Shown here: positions 28,001-36,992 of the stretch, one piece after another
How the letters are laid out: every line of letters begins with the position of its first letter
Position numbering within the stretch: the first letter of the stretch is position 1
NCBI RefSeq assembly: GCF_002019695.1
Contig: NZ_KV917376.1
Span: forward strand, 4,656,072 to 4,720,071
Direction of reading: 5' to 3'
Length of the DNA: 64,000 nt
Origin: Evansella clarkii
GTDB taxonomy: Bacteria > Bacillota > Bacilli > Bacillales > Salisediminibacteriaceae
Position numbers and translations under genes: made by a program
The notes under the pieces: model-generated
The model's input: the letters and a program-made list of their open reading frames with translations, nothing else
What the model was told of the DNA's origin: nothing
Database searches by the model: none

Positions 28001-29148
28001 ATCTTGCTGATTAGGGTTGGCTGCGCCTCTCCGAATATTGCTTCTAAACTAAAGCCAGCAGGTTCATACACCTCTATAAATTCAGTAATAGGTGCTTTCA
28101 TGGTGACATTCCATCTTTTATTAAATACATCTGTTAAATCCCCAAGACGGAAATCCTTCTCATATTCAAAAGGTGTGTTCATTGAAAAACCTTCCGAATG
28201 ATGTTTAATGGAAGGTGTTAAGATTTGAGCCTCCAGATAAAAGGTAGTGGAGAACTCCCTCATCTTTTGCTCGCCGCGTACTATAAGCATCTGTTCGACT
28301 TCATCTTCTGTCAGCTCTTCCTCTTCTTCCTCCCCCTCTGAACCAACATCCCGGGCATCTATAAATGTCTCCAGACGGCTTATACCTTTTCCTTCTCCAA
28401 TCATTACGATCTTTCGCTCTGCGCCTTCGCCCTGGCCGCCAACATATCCAACATTTTTATAATCACTGTCGGAGTCCACAAACTGCTGCGTCTCAATCGT
28501 ATTAAAATCAGGACTAAAAAAAACAGGTGGATTACCTGCTTCATTGCCCTGGGTTAAATCACGTGGTTCAACCACATCAAATATCCACTTTTTTCGTTCA
28601 ATATCGGCGTAAACTACCCAGCCAATATTAGTTTGCTTCGCAATGCTGCTTAATTCATCCGCTACATTCTTAAAACGGCTTTCCCACTCTATGCGGGGTC
28701 CACGATTCTGGTTAGGTGCAATTTCTATAAAATCAATTTTCCTGTCAGGATCATCTGGATTAACAAAGTGGCGGTCAATATAATGCTTCATAACTGTCTC
28801 TGCATCGCCGGACTTTCTGTCATGGCTGGTATGTTCCGGTGGTATCGTGACTCGCTGATCTGTAATGCCGTCCAGGGTGACTCCTGTTACCTTCCAGTTT
28901 TCTGTTGCCTTACCGTTCTGGTCTAAAGCCACTTCCCGATGACGGATTAACATGCTTTTGTCGCCGCGCTTATCTATGACAAGCTGATTACCTTTTTGAA
29001 AATACTCGGCACCTTCCACATACTGATTAATATGCAGCTCAAATTCACCGACTTCATAGAACCGAGGATTAAACTGCAGGGAAAGGTAATTATCCGTTTC
29101 ATGAAGTAATTCCATATTGTCAGAATATATTCGAATGGGCTGTTGCAT
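25051..29148 (-). CDS. Phage tail-associated protein (Tal/Gp37-like) with coiled coils and C-terminal S74 chaperone
   Basis: The start at ATG 29148 (MQQPIRIYSDN) follows AGGTGG and overlaps the previous stop (TAATG). Residues 1-400 resemble the ReqiPepy6 Gp37/Tal-like base of the tail tip. A long heptad-rich region (about 400-900) contains repeated EEA/QAE/HAD segments. Beta-rich fibre modules follow, and the last 110 residues form a peptidase S74 intramolecular chaperone with SAEKYKTDIQ at the self-cleavage Ser. It is expected to trimerise, release the chaperone by autocleavage, and contact the host surface. Confidence 0.9.
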   Translation of the reverse strand: MQQPIRIYSDNMELLHETDNYLSLQFNPRFYEVGEFELHINQYVEGAEYFQKGNQLVIDKRGDKSMLIRHREVALDQNGKATENWKVTGVTLDGITDQRVTIPPEHTSHDRKSGDAETVMKHYIDRHFVNPDDPDRKIDFIEIAPNQNRGPRIEWESRFKNVADELSSIAKQTNIGWVVYADIERKKWIFDVVEPRDLTQGNEAGNPPVFFSPDFNTIETQQFVDSDSDYKNVGYVGGQGEGAERKIVMIGEGKGISRLETFIDARDVGSEGEEEEEELTEDEVEQMLIVRGEQKMREFSTTFYLEAQILTPSIKHHSEGFSMNTPFEYEKDFRLGDLTDVFNKRWNVTMKAPITEFIEVYEPAGFSLEAIFGEAQPTLISKIKDKFNELDGIEKQELPAKLSVERMREAIDHSDRRLSAEEQARIEQALANLEASKQFASEEAYQAEQEAKRHADYQDILYEEIARDDASKKSSNARADAKQHADDQDIFYEGRAQQDASEKANQAEGNAKNHADQKAGEAEQNAREHADTVADQAERSAKNYTDVNAVNKAVYEAKVQELTEDIAEKAGLEYVDGQLQYKADTSIVNELQTEVSSKVDADWVNGQLVSKADADSVYTISELDSMFDNVVSLTVYEADKDGIITDLESHESRIYQTEQGLGSKVEQTTFNQLADEVGDIGSELNQAKTSIEQNALAIESKAEQSSVNTLTGEVSELESVQRQQADLIADMVTKTEYQVDQDGVITRFENVESVQEQHADMISQRVTQNTLNTAVSDLETLAVEGEKVGRSVPAEGAWYRIATNSGNRASARFLIKDTTSGHHGVVEFSAQTHYNRNEELFITRFSSYGSFPISQIRILTNTTYDTQYLDVYIRSSTRDSYQLTAHMYENIQISGWTLVNFQEDASVPSGYRETVINVSAANSVAGRLVSAETEIVQNADAINLRATTTEVNAVEDRVSTAEGQISTMAGQIELKADSETVTEHGQRLNSVEVDINGLNSQITLKADASTVDNLGEEVSQAWLTIDGLESEISAKADRIELDAFVTAEELEVRGDLKFGGELRGATGTFSGEVRASQLVVDNPNIEQEGGVGLSLQVAQWQPDVNRPFIETGHAEFNTLNDALEIYKVNKSGDRVNLDGFRVYADMIDFTGDTIYVNGGMHLPGTGGYSQNNNGIMFANGHKIGSRNNIHNTHYGNRASGMIPFEIRSHVNGGSFRTDFWIRDDGTMYNNATQDNTSSNQANVRIANDGSGEYRFYRSTSAEKYKTDIQEVNVDPYKLLDLTPKSWYDIAEVEENGGTTEGLSRYYGLIADDFEAVGLPEYVDYMDGEVENYQERAWTLLIPIVKELKSRIDELEDKLTREGESA

Positions 29149-30296
29149 TAACGCCACCTACCTCGCGCGGTATAGCCTAAATAACCACTGGCTTGACTGT
29201 TTGTAGACATGATATAAACCTCAACTGAATCACTGGATACGTTTCTAAGCCCCGGCCATTGAACACCGGCTTGACGCCTTGATCTTGCCTCAACGCTAGG
29301 TCTTTCAACAAAAGGCTCCGGGAAGTTAAAGTTTTTATGGTTGTAGAAGATATTTGAGCCTTCATTTACTGTTGTCGCACTGGTATCATCAAATTTACAT
29401 TCCATCATCCCATTGGAATACTTGATGAAAGAACCGTTTGCTTTCTGCCCTTCCTCTACTACTAGGACGTGTTCCTGAAATTTCCCCCAAGGAGATCCGC
29501 CTGTTAATGAGTTTGAAGCCCGTTTAAACTCTCCATATATTTCGTAGTTCCGGGAACTTGTCCAATCAAAAATAGTAAAAGTTTGTACTCCTGTATTACT
29601 TCGGTTAGCAATCGTATGGACATATGCTCTTAAGTTACTTAAGCTTCTCCCATATTGGCCAGGGCTAATCCCAATAGCATCTAACCATGCCTGCATGATT
29701 TCCGGATTAGCGCTTCCGGAAAGATAAAACTGCGCTATCCCTTCTGCATAGTCTCCTGGCGGTGCACTTGGATGCTTAATATCCACCGTATTAATTTGAT
29801 CTCCTACCCTCCGTGCAACCTGGACACGTCCACACAGTTCATGGTCTCCACGCTCATCTGTTATCTGTGAGTCATCGATAAAAGATTTCCCCGTAGTTAT
29901 TCGTACTTGAGCTAAAGAGAGCTCATATACATAATCATTTCTTGTTAATGAAGGTGGCTCCGGGCTTGAACCTGTGGTCCCTTTCTTCACATGTGCTTTA
30001 ATATGCCTTGCATCTATGTCTCTATCCAAACGGAGGACAACCCGGTCTATTCGGTCATTATTTGGGTCTGCCGGGTCATGTGTAAGAGTAAGGCTGGAAG
30101 TATTGGTATACTCATGCCCTTCTATAAAACCTGCACCCGGTCCCAAGATCGTATTCATGGAATTATTAGCTGACACCCTTAATCCTTCAAAAAATCCATT
30201 GCCTAGGAAGTTTTTAAAGAACTGTGCAAAATCCTCAGCCTGATAAGTTCGCTCATCTCCTGTGACGGAGTTAAAGAACCGTGACAATTCTGCCAT
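29148..30296 (-). CDS. Phage baseplate/receptor-binding structural protein
   Basis: Start at MAELSRFFNS (ATG 30296) follows AGGAG; the open frame extends three codons further but without a site. The N-terminal 150 residues (FNSVTGDERTYQAEDFAQFF, then RIDRVVLRLDRD) match a baseplate upper protein type found in Bacillus siphophages. The C-terminal part is beta-rich with FPEPFVERPSV, like tail-fibre heads. It lies between Dit and the Tal-like protein and is likely part of the adsorption apparatus. Confidence 0.8.
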   Translation of the reverse strand: MAELSRFFNSVTGDERTYQAEDFAQFFKNFLGNGFFEGLRVSANNSMNTILGPGAGFIEGHEYTNTSSLTLTHDPADPNNDRIDRVVLRLDRDIDARHIKAHVKKGTTGSSPEPPSLTRNDYVYELSLAQVRITTGKSFIDDSQITDERGDHELCGRVQVARRVGDQINTVDIKHPSAPPGDYAEGIAQFYLSGSANPEIMQAWLDAIGISPGQYGRSLSNLRAYVHTIANRSNTGVQTFTIFDWTSSRNYEIYGEFKRASNSLTGGSPWGKFQEHVLVVEEGQKANGSFIKYSNGMMECKFDDTSATTVNEGSNIFYNHKNFNFPEPFVERPSVEARSRRQAGVQWPGLRNVSSDSVEVYIMSTNSQASGYLGYTARGRWR

Positions 30297-30311
30297 TAAG
30301 ATCACTCCTTT

Positions 30312-31163
30312 CTATATCCCGACATACTTGTTATGCCAGCTGATAGCTGCAATTGCCTCAGCAATCCCTTCATCTGCTGTATATCTTAATTCATTATCGC
30401 CGTCTTTGAGCTGCCAGAAATCGCTTAGATGGTCCATGTATCCCATTGCTTTTATTATTTGATTGCCTCGGTGAATTTCTACCCGTTTTGCTTTTGGGTT
30501 CGTATCTATATATAAAACTTCCTCCGGAGAAATAGCTGCATTAATTCGAATAAATTCGCCTGTTGTTCGATTTTCAATCATTGGCCGCCGTAGTGGACCT
30601 TGAATTGTAATAACCACCGGCGCAGAAGTATCACCATCATTTTTAACGGTAGTTACATCTCCCTCAATGCCAAACTGAACAGGAAAGGTAAAAGGGAAAG
30701 TGAATTTTCCCTCATATGCCCTTAATGACCTGGACACCTTTACTGGATCTAACCAGTAAGGATCTGGTGCAATGAATTGAACTACAGAGCTTTGAATAAA
30801 TTTAAATTGTTGTTCATCTGCTGTAGGAAGGTGATCCACATCTACATAGATAATGTAGGTATTGTTATCGTCCTCATATTTCAATTCACCCTGGCCAAGC
30901 TTAGGATTCATGATGGCAGCTAACCTCTTCCGATGAAATGCAATTTCTTCTAGTGTTTTTCCTTTATAAGAAAATTCAATCGCTATATCTCTTTCTTCTA
31001 AAAGGATATCTACTGGGGTTGCTCCGTCCTGTCCATAGGAACGCACGGTTTGCCGTTCTGAATCTGTATCTCCAAGACCTGAGACCTTATTCATAATATA
31101 AGGGGGATTAGGGCCAAATACGACCCGTTCCCCTTTGGAATTGGTAAAGGTTAATTTCCTCAT
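30312..31163 (-). CDS. Distal tail protein (Dit)
   Basis: This 283-residue protein begins MRKLTFTNSKGERVVFGP and carries the siphovirus tail-component domain, with FIAPDPYWLDP near residue 150. The C-terminal galectin-like domain ends with FWQLKDGDNELRYT. Dit forms the hexameric hub that joins the tail tube to the baseplate. Its place between tape measure and baseplate genes is canonical. Confidence 0.92.
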   Translation of the reverse strand: MRKLTFTNSKGERVVFGPNPPYIMNKVSGLGDTDSERQTVRSYGQDGATPVDILLEERDIAIEFSYKGKTLEEIAFHRKRLAAIMNPKLGQGELKYEDDNNTYIIYVDVDHLPTADEQQFKFIQSSVVQFIAPDPYWLDPVKVSRSLRAYEGKFTFPFTFPVQFGIEGDVTTVKNDGDTSAPVVITIQGPLRRPMIENRTTGEFIRINAAISPEEVLYIDTNPKAKRVEIHRGNQIIKAMGYMDHLSDFWQLKDGDNELRYTADEGIAEAIAAISWHNKYVGI

Positions 31164-31178
31164 GTTTTTCCACTTCCT

Positions 31179-34100
31179 TTACAATCCTTCACCCATACGC
31201 TGGTTTGCTTTTTTCCAAAGCCTTGTTGCTCCCCGATGTGTTATTGGCTCAGGGCTAGTATAGTGAACGTGTGTGTCTCCTTTTTTCTGTTTCAGTAATT
31301 CCATCATCATGGCCATTGCTTCTCCCATCCGTTCAATAGTTTCCTCCAGTTTATCCATACGATCACTGCCTCCAGGATTAGGCAACTGCCCTGGTCGTTT
31401 TGCCCCTCCTCGACTTTCAATATCTTTACCTGCAAGAGCAAGCAGCTTCATAGCTTCTGTGGCTCGTGACGGATCTGTTGGGATTACATACTCTGGATAA
31501 CCGCCGTCAGCCAGAAGAGCAAACATCTTATCTTTAATCAGGCCTCCTGTTTTAAACCCTTTAGGATTTACAGGAGTACCGTTTTTCCTGATCTCGTAGT
31601 GAACGTGTGGGCCCGTACTCATACCAGTAGATCCTACTAAAGCAATTCTCTGCCCTTTCGTTACAACTTGTCCGGCACTTACAAGGTTTCTGCTGTTGTG
31701 TGCGTAATAGTGGTCAAAGATTCCAGACTTTACAATAACAACGTTACCAAAGCCACCTGACCACCCACTAAACGATACGTTACCTGCGCTTTGTGAGTGC
31801 AGAGGAGTTCCTGTAGGCGCAGCGTAGTCTATCCCGTTATGATGCCTTCTCTGACCCGTGACCGGGTGTGTTCTCCACCCGAAAGGGGAAGTCATCCGGA
31901 ACTGTGCGCCGAATGAAGGAGATCCACTTGGCGCTACTTCGTCCTGTGTACCTTTTAACTTCTCGACTACGGCATCACGTAACCCAGAAAAACTACCTCT
32001 CATGATACCGCCAGCAAAATCTTCTGCTCTTGGCATGCTTACGCCAACAAACTCCATCGCCTTTTCAAACAGTTTACGTGGAGCCTCTAACAGCCACCCA
32101 ACAGCGTCACTTGCAAGTCCTTTGATATTTTGCCATCCTTGCTGCGCTTTTCCTTTCACCCAGTCAAACGCTCTGCCGACTCCCGATTCATAGCCAGGCA
32201 AGCCCATGCCATCTTTCAGGAGCTTCTCTGTTTCTTTGTTAGGAAGGACGCTGGATCCTTTAGGAAGGTTAAGAAGTTCAGCTCCCTTTTCACCCAGAAT
32301 CGTGTAACCCATGCCCGGAAGATGCGCGAGTTCCCTTCCTTTTTCTCCGACTATTGCCGGACCGCCTGGATGGTTTTTTGTTCCTAAAGCGTACTGAGGA
32401 ACATTAATTTCTGGAATACGCAGACTAACCCCTATTTTCCCCAGTAGATTATTCATTCCTCCGACTACTTTATTAACTCCAGTTTCCAGAGTGGAACCCA
32501 CTGTATTAGAGAAAGACTTTATTCCCGAGGTGGCTTTGCTCGCCATATTTTTAATTCCGTCACCAATTCGGCCAGGTAACTCCCGTGCAGCAGTAACCAT
32601 ATCGTCAAAACGATCTTTCAGGTTATCTCTTATATCACTAGCCAGGTCACGGAAACGGTCTTTCATGCCGCTAAATCTTCTGACTGCCTCATCTCGCATG
32701 GAAAGAACCCGGCCGATTGTATTATCCTTCATCCGCTGCATTCTCTCTGTCACGCCGTCACGTAACCGATTTCCTAAATCAAAGAAGCGATCTCTTAAAT
32801 TGGTGAACCTTTCTACAGCCTGGTCACGCATATTAGAGATTCTTCCAATAGTGTTGTCTCTTAATGCCTGAATCAAATTGGTTACTCTGTCACGAAGAGC
32901 AGTTCCTATTGAAATGAAAGTGTCCTTTAAATTCGTAAATCTTTCGACCGTATTGTCGCGCATTCGCTTTATGCGATCCTGTACGTTGTCTCGCAAATTT
33001 TGAATACTGTTTAGGACTTTGTCTCTCAATTCTTTCGTTCTTTGGATTGCTCTGTCTTTCAGATCAACAAAGAAACCAATTACTCTGCTGACCATTTCAG
33101 ATACAATTTCACGGGCTCGTCTTCCTAAATTCAGGAACCAGTCTACGATTGCATTAACCATATCCGGGACAATAGAGTTACCCACGAGATTCATATAGAG
33201 ATCTCTGAAGAAATCAATGATATTTCGGATAAATGATAGTGCAAAATCAATAATGGCTTTAAATCCGCCTGAAAAGACGGTTTTAATTCCCTCCATCATT
33301 TTACTTATGTCGCCGGTCAGTAATCCTGCCAGAATTTGAATAATACCCATAACAGTATTTTTGGCAACTTCAAAAACTAAAACTATAGCATCCCAGGCAG
33401 TTTTAAATATTAATTCCACTGCTGGCCAGAAAGTTTTAAAGGCATCCCATAAAGCGCTTAGGAAAATCATTACTCCTGTCATGATATTGGAAATGGCGCC
33501 GGTTATGGATTCCTCGTTTTCTCGCCAAAACTGGGTGATACTCGATGCAAAATCTTTAAAGGTTTGCACCACGTTATCAATTACTGGTTTTATATATTCT
33601 ATCGCTGCCTGGAAGGCTTTTTTAGCGCCGGCAAGAGCTATATCTACCCGTTCACGGAAAGTATCCGAAGAACGATAAGCTACCACAAATCCGGCTGTTA
33701 AAGCCCCAATTACAGCTACAGCAATTCCGATTGGTCCAGTGAGTGCTGCAAAGCCAACTTTTAATGCTGGCAGAATACCTCCCACTCTACCAACCCACAT
33801 AAATAATCTTCCGAATAAAGAAACTATGGGGCCAGCTACTTTCAGGAATGTCCCGAACGCGAGTGCCATTGGGCCAATCGCAACTGCTACAGCTGCTGCA
33901 ATCCCAATCCACCGCCTGGCTCCATCAGACAGTTCGCGCCACCAGTTGATAAGCTTCATCACATTCTCAGTTACGCCATCAATAGCATTCTGGAAGTAAG
34001 CTCGTATCTGTGGCATATTCGCAAGAACCCAATCGAGCATTCTTTGGAAGTGAGGCATAAGCTCTAAGCCTATTGAATTTACGACTCCGCCCATTGCTCG

Positions 34101-35144
34101 CTTTATGCTGTCCTGGGCATCCTGGAATTCTTCAGCTGCTTTTATCTGGTCTTCACTCATCACAATTCCAAGCTCTTCGGCTTTCTGTTTCGCCTCTTCT
34201 ATGGTCATAGACCCATCACGTAAAGCAGGAAGTAGTTCCTGACCTAGTTTGTTACCAAACAATTCTCCTGCAAGTGCTGCCTGTTCTGATTCATCCGTCA
34301 TCTCAGAAAGAGTCTGAATGGATGTAGCAAATGCGTCTTCTGTGGAAATTGTTCCGTCTCTTACGCCGTCCATGTCTACTCCAAGGCGTGTGAGTGCGTC
34401 AGCATATTTCTCATTTCCTTCAGCAGCCAATCCCATGCGCTGGTTTAACCTCTGCAACGCATTTTCCATGCTTTGGTGTGATAACCCATTCTGGCTGGCC
34501 CAGTAGTCCATTTCCTGATAAAAGTCAGTAGAGACGCCCATTCTGGCAGCGCCTTTAGCGACTGCATCAGCATTTTCGGTTACTTTGTTCGTTAGCGCAA
34601 ACAAAGACACCCCAAGACCTGCAGCTGCAGCCCCTACACCGAGAACAGCTCCTGTCCAAACCTTACCAAAATTCTGTATGCCTTCCCCGGCTTTAGACAT
34701 TTTCTTCCCGGTTTCGTCTAACATTTTTCCGGTCTTTGTCCATGGAGAATTGGCGATGCGCTGCTCTTCATTTAACTTTTTAAGCTCTTTTCGCACGCCT
34801 TCTGTGTAGTTTTGAAGGTTGTTTAACTCTGCTGACTGCTTGTTGAATTCCTGGGCAGCCTTTTCTGCTTCTTTGGATCCTTCACCATGCTGCTCGACCA
34901 TTTCTTTATACTTCTTTTCTGCTTCGTCTGTAATTTTGGTTTGTACTTCAATTTTCTTGTTTAAGCCTTCCAGCCGTTTTTCGTACTTCTCTACAGAACG
35001 ATCGCTCCGGTCAAAAGCAGACATGTTATTACGCATTTCAGAGTTAACCGTTTTAAGGCGGTCTTTTAATCCTGTTAACCCACGTTCAACCTGTGTGGTT
35101 TCTAAATCTAATCCAATGGATAACCCTTTTATCCTGTCTGTCAT
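31179..35144 (-). CDS. Tape measure protein with M23 endopeptidase domain
   Basis: The 1321-residue protein sets tail length and travels into the cell with the DNA. An N-terminal coiled coil (1-150) precedes a TP901-type core (about 170-350), hydrophobic segments around 410-490, and a repeat region. Near residues 1085-1185 lies an M23 LytM-like peptidase with GWRTHPVTG, HHNGIDYAA and the HxH motif GPHVHYEI. The zinc ligands are intact, so the virion can probably cut cell-wall cross-bridges during entry. The last 100 residues are polar. Length predicts a tail of roughly 200 nm by the usual rule of about 0.15 nm per residue. Confidence 0.95.
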   Translation of the reverse strand: MTDRIKGLSIGLDLETTQVERGLTGLKDRLKTVNSEMRNNMSAFDRSDRSVEKYEKRLEGLNKKIEVQTKITDEAEKKYKEMVEQHGEGSKEAEKAAQEFNKQSAELNNLQNYTEGVRKELKKLNEEQRIANSPWTKTGKMLDETGKKMSKAGEGIQNFGKVWTGAVLGVGAAAAGLGVSLFALTNKVTENADAVAKGAARMGVSTDFYQEMDYWASQNGLSHQSMENALQRLNQRMGLAAEGNEKYADALTRLGVDMDGVRDGTISTEDAFATSIQTLSEMTDESEQAALAGELFGNKLGQELLPALRDGSMTIEEAKQKAEELGIVMSEDQIKAAEEFQDAQDSIKRAMGGVVNSIGLELMPHFQRMLDWVLANMPQIRAYFQNAIDGVTENVMKLINWWRELSDGARRWIGIAAAVAVAIGPMALAFGTFLKVAGPIVSLFGRLFMWVGRVGGILPALKVGFAALTGPIGIAVAVIGALTAGFVVAYRSSDTFRERVDIALAGAKKAFQAAIEYIKPVIDNVVQTFKDFASSITQFWRENEESITGAISNIMTGVMIFLSALWDAFKTFWPAVELIFKTAWDAIVLVFEVAKNTVMGIIQILAGLLTGDISKMMEGIKTVFSGGFKAIIDFALSFIRNIIDFFRDLYMNLVGNSIVPDMVNAIVDWFLNLGRRAREIVSEMVSRVIGFFVDLKDRAIQRTKELRDKVLNSIQNLRDNVQDRIKRMRDNTVERFTNLKDTFISIGTALRDRVTNLIQALRDNTIGRISNMRDQAVERFTNLRDRFFDLGNRLRDGVTERMQRMKDNTIGRVLSMRDEAVRRFSGMKDRFRDLASDIRDNLKDRFDDMVTAARELPGRIGDGIKNMASKATSGIKSFSNTVGSTLETGVNKVVGGMNNLLGKIGVSLRIPEINVPQYALGTKNHPGGPAIVGEKGRELAHLPGMGYTILGEKGAELLNLPKGSSVLPNKETEKLLKDGMGLPGYESGVGRAFDWVKGKAQQGWQNIKGLASDAVGWLLEAPRKLFEKAMEFVGVSMPRAEDFAGGIMRGSFSGLRDAVVEKLKGTQDEVAPSGSPSFGAQFRMTSPFGWRTHPVTGQRRHHNGIDYAAPTGTPLHSQSAGNVSFSGWSGGFGNVVIVKSGIFDHYYAHNSRNLVSAGQVVTKGQRIALVGSTGMSTGPHVHYEIRKNGTPVNPKGFKTGGLIKDKMFALLADGGYPEYVIPTDPSRATEAMKLLALAGKDIESRGGAKRPGQLPNPGGSDRMDKLEETIERMGEAMAMMMELLKQKKGDTHVHYTSPEPITHRGATRLWKKANQRMGEGL
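32568..32963 (-). repeat. 132-bp in-frame repeats in the tape measure gene
   Basis: Three units begin with MRDNTV (32963), MRDQAV (32831) and MRDEAV (32699), exactly 132 bases apart, each of about 44 residues with the pattern MRDxxVxRFxNLxDxF. Partial further units flank them. Such repeats let tail length change by unit gain or loss. Confidence 0.85.
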
Positions 35145-35181
35145 AGCTTCCCCTCCTTCCCTTTAGACATAAGAGAAACCC

Positions 35182-35400
35182 TTAACTCCCGAAGCTAAAG
35201 GCAGAAATTAAGGATTTTTCTTCTTGCGGTTGATTCTTTTCGCGAAGAATGGACACTACATAATAAAATGGCATATCCAGTAATTCATTTATGTCTTTTC
35301 CGTTCTTCATTAAATCCACAATCATTTTATCTATATACTCCAGTTGTTTTTCAGGACTGAAATCTTCCTCAGTTAGCCCTTCTTCGCCAGGAACTTTTTT
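35182..35400 (-). CDS. Tail assembly chaperone GT extension (by -1 frameshift)
   Basis: This frame has no start codon of its own. It is reached from the upstream G frame by slipping -1 on A AAA AAG at 35400-35394. Reading on gives VPGEEGLTEEDFSPEKQLEY and then about 50 more residues, ending with a TAA at 35182. The fused protein corresponds to the GT (long) tail assembly chaperone of siphophages, which binds the tape measure protein encoded just downstream. The overlap and slippery heptamer are visible; frameshift efficiency is not. Confidence 0.85.
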   Translation of the reverse strand, partial: KKVPGEEGLTEEDFSPEKQLEYIDKMIVDLMKNGKDINELLDMPFYYVVSILREKNQPQEEKSLISAFSFGS

Positions 35401-35735
35401 GTTTCGTCTGACTGGTCCCCCTGGGCAACAAACATTAGCTGGTTTTGAAGTGCTTCGAGTGCGTCTGGAGCATGCAGCCTGTCGTATAACTCCTCCACAG
35501 TGAACTGATTATCATATATTTCTTTTGCTACGAACTCCGCCAGCATTTCCATCATCTGAAGTTCTGACGCTTCCTCATCCTTCGTCATATCTGCCTGAAG
35601 CTGTAAAGCCTGGCGCACTTTAGAGAAAGGGATAAATGGAGGCGTCCAATACTTTTGCAGTTCCGGCTCACCGCCGTTTGCCACCTCTTCAGGGTTTTTT
35701 AGTAATTCAATCATGTTTCGTTTTAAATTTGCCAT
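35373..35735 (-). CDS. Tail assembly chaperone G
   Basis: This 120-residue helical protein ends DETKKFLAKKG. It sits directly between the major tail protein region and the tape measure gene, the fixed place of gene G. The codons ACA AAA AAG near its end form the slippery site for the GT product. G is made in excess of GT and is not in the mature virion. Confidence 0.85.
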   Translation of the reverse strand: MANLKRNMIELLKNPEEVANGGEPELQKYWTPPFIPFSKVRQALQLQADMTKDEEASELQMMEMLAEFVAKEIYDNQFTVEELYDRLHAPDALEALQNQLMFVAQGDQSDETKKFLAKKG

Positions 35736-35782
35736 AACAATTCTCCTTTATCTGTATTTTGTTAGTAGAAAAGAGCAGGGGA

Positions 35783-35980
35783 TTATTCCTGCTCTTCGTT
35801 CTCTTCTTCGACTTCTTTAATCAGTGGCACGCCAATTTTATTTTTAGAAGTGGACAACTCGTCCAGCCTCTTCTTACTCACCTTTTTGTTTGCTGGGCGT
35901 GGATACGGCTTATCTTTCCGGTATACTTTGTCACCATCTTCAAGATCGGTAAAATCGTGCAACACGATGTATTTGGCCAT
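35783..35980 (-). CDS. Small phage tail-region protein
   Basis: This 65-residue protein begins MAKYIVLHDFTDLEDGDKVY with a basic middle and an acidic tail ending EEENEEQE. It has the size and place of small proteins found between the major tail protein and the assembly chaperones in Bacillus phages. No function is assigned. Confidence 0.75.
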   Translation of the reverse strand: MAKYIVLHDFTDLEDGDKVYRKDKPYPRPANKKVSKKRLDELSTSKNKIGVPLIKEVEEENEEQE

Positions 35981-35983
35981 CTA

Positions 35984-36595
35984 TTACGCCCCCTCTGGTT
36001 GCGCGTCATCTAATTCCGGATATGGCTTTCCAAAAATCTTCAAGAACAAAGCATCTCGCTTTGCCGTTTCTCCTTTTGCATCCTTGCCAAACAGCACTGA
36101 CTTATCATCAGAAAACCCGTCTACTTTTCGATCCATGAAAGCAGCAGAGATTTCTTCCGGATTAAATTCCACTCCGCCTTGCTTAGTAGATCCTGATTTG
36201 TTTGGACGAAGGAATAATCCTTTGGTAAGACCTACCCATTCCGTTGAACCGTCCTCGTATGTCTTAGCAAAAATAACAGCGACATATGGAGGGGTGTCAT
36301 TGGAACCATGGGCGTAAATGCCTTCCTGTTCTTCAAGACCAAGCAAAACAGATTTATCTTCTTCAGGTATTTTGTGGAACTGCGAAGAAACAGTAATGTC
36401 ACCTGCTGCCACAGCAATTTCAGCCACCTGGTTATCACCGTATGCTCGAACCGGCTCCTGCGGCATTTCAACAGTTATGTTCTGTAAAAATCGAACACGT
36501 TCTGGATTCGTCTCCGCTAAATCATTCTGCCCGAGCTTTGCGTAATAAAATTTATCCACACCTGTGGCCGCACGATAATTTTTTTCTTCCGGCAT
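35984..36595 (-). CDS. Major tail protein
   Basis: This 203-residue protein starts MPEEKNYRAATGVDKFYYAKL, typical of the phi13-type major tail protein family that forms the tail tube. It contains AAGDITVSSQFHKIP and FNPEEISAAFMDRKVDG, which fit the tube fold. It lies after the tail completion genes in the standard order. The C-terminus is short and carries no Ig-like domain. Confidence 0.92.
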   Translation of the reverse strand: MPEEKNYRAATGVDKFYYAKLGQNDLAETNPERVRFLQNITVEMPQEPVRAYGDNQVAEIAVAAGDITVSSQFHKIPEEDKSVLLGLEEQEGIYAHGSNDTPPYVAVIFAKTYEDGSTEWVGLTKGLFLRPNKSGSTKQGGVEFNPEEISAAFMDRKVDGFSDDKSVLFGKDAKGETAKRDALFLKIFGKPYPELDDAQPEGA

Positions 36596-36611
36596 GTTTT
36601 ATCACTCCATT

Positions 36612-36986
36612 TTATATAATTTCTGAATCATAAGCTTTTCCTTCATAGCGCCTGGCATCACGAAAGACTCCGGTATCTTTATCCCATTCATCCACACCAG
36701 CGCCTTGGCCAAAGCCTAAGGTCAACAATACTTTCCTTACTCTCTTTGCTACTTTTTCAGTAAGAAGGGAATCTTTACTCCACACTTCTATCTGATAAAG
36801 ATAGCTGTCTGAAAGAGGCTTATTGTCTGCATAATCTTCTGGTATAGGTACATCTAAAGAGTCAATGACAATATAAACCCCGCTCATACTTTCCGTAGGC
36901 GGGTACTCATAAAACTTTATTGGATTTTTAACGTGTTCATCAATCACTGGATCGGCTTTTAATGCGTCATGTATTTCCCATTTCAC
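36612..36986 (-). CDS. Tail completion protein (gp17-like)
   Basis: This 124-residue protein begins MKWEIHDALKADPVI and contains IDSLDVPIPEDYADNKPL, the pattern of minor tail completion proteins of phages of this group. It lies between the gp10-like protein and the major tail protein. It is expected to cap the head-proximal end of the tail. Confidence 0.8.
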   Translation of the reverse strand: MKWEIHDALKADPVIDEHVKNPIKFYEYPPTESMSGVYIVIDSLDVPIPEDYADNKPLSDSYLYQIEVWSKDSLLTEKVAKRVRKVLLTLGFGQGAGVDEWDKDTGVFRDARRYEGKAYDSEII

Positions 36987-36992
36987 ACGTTA

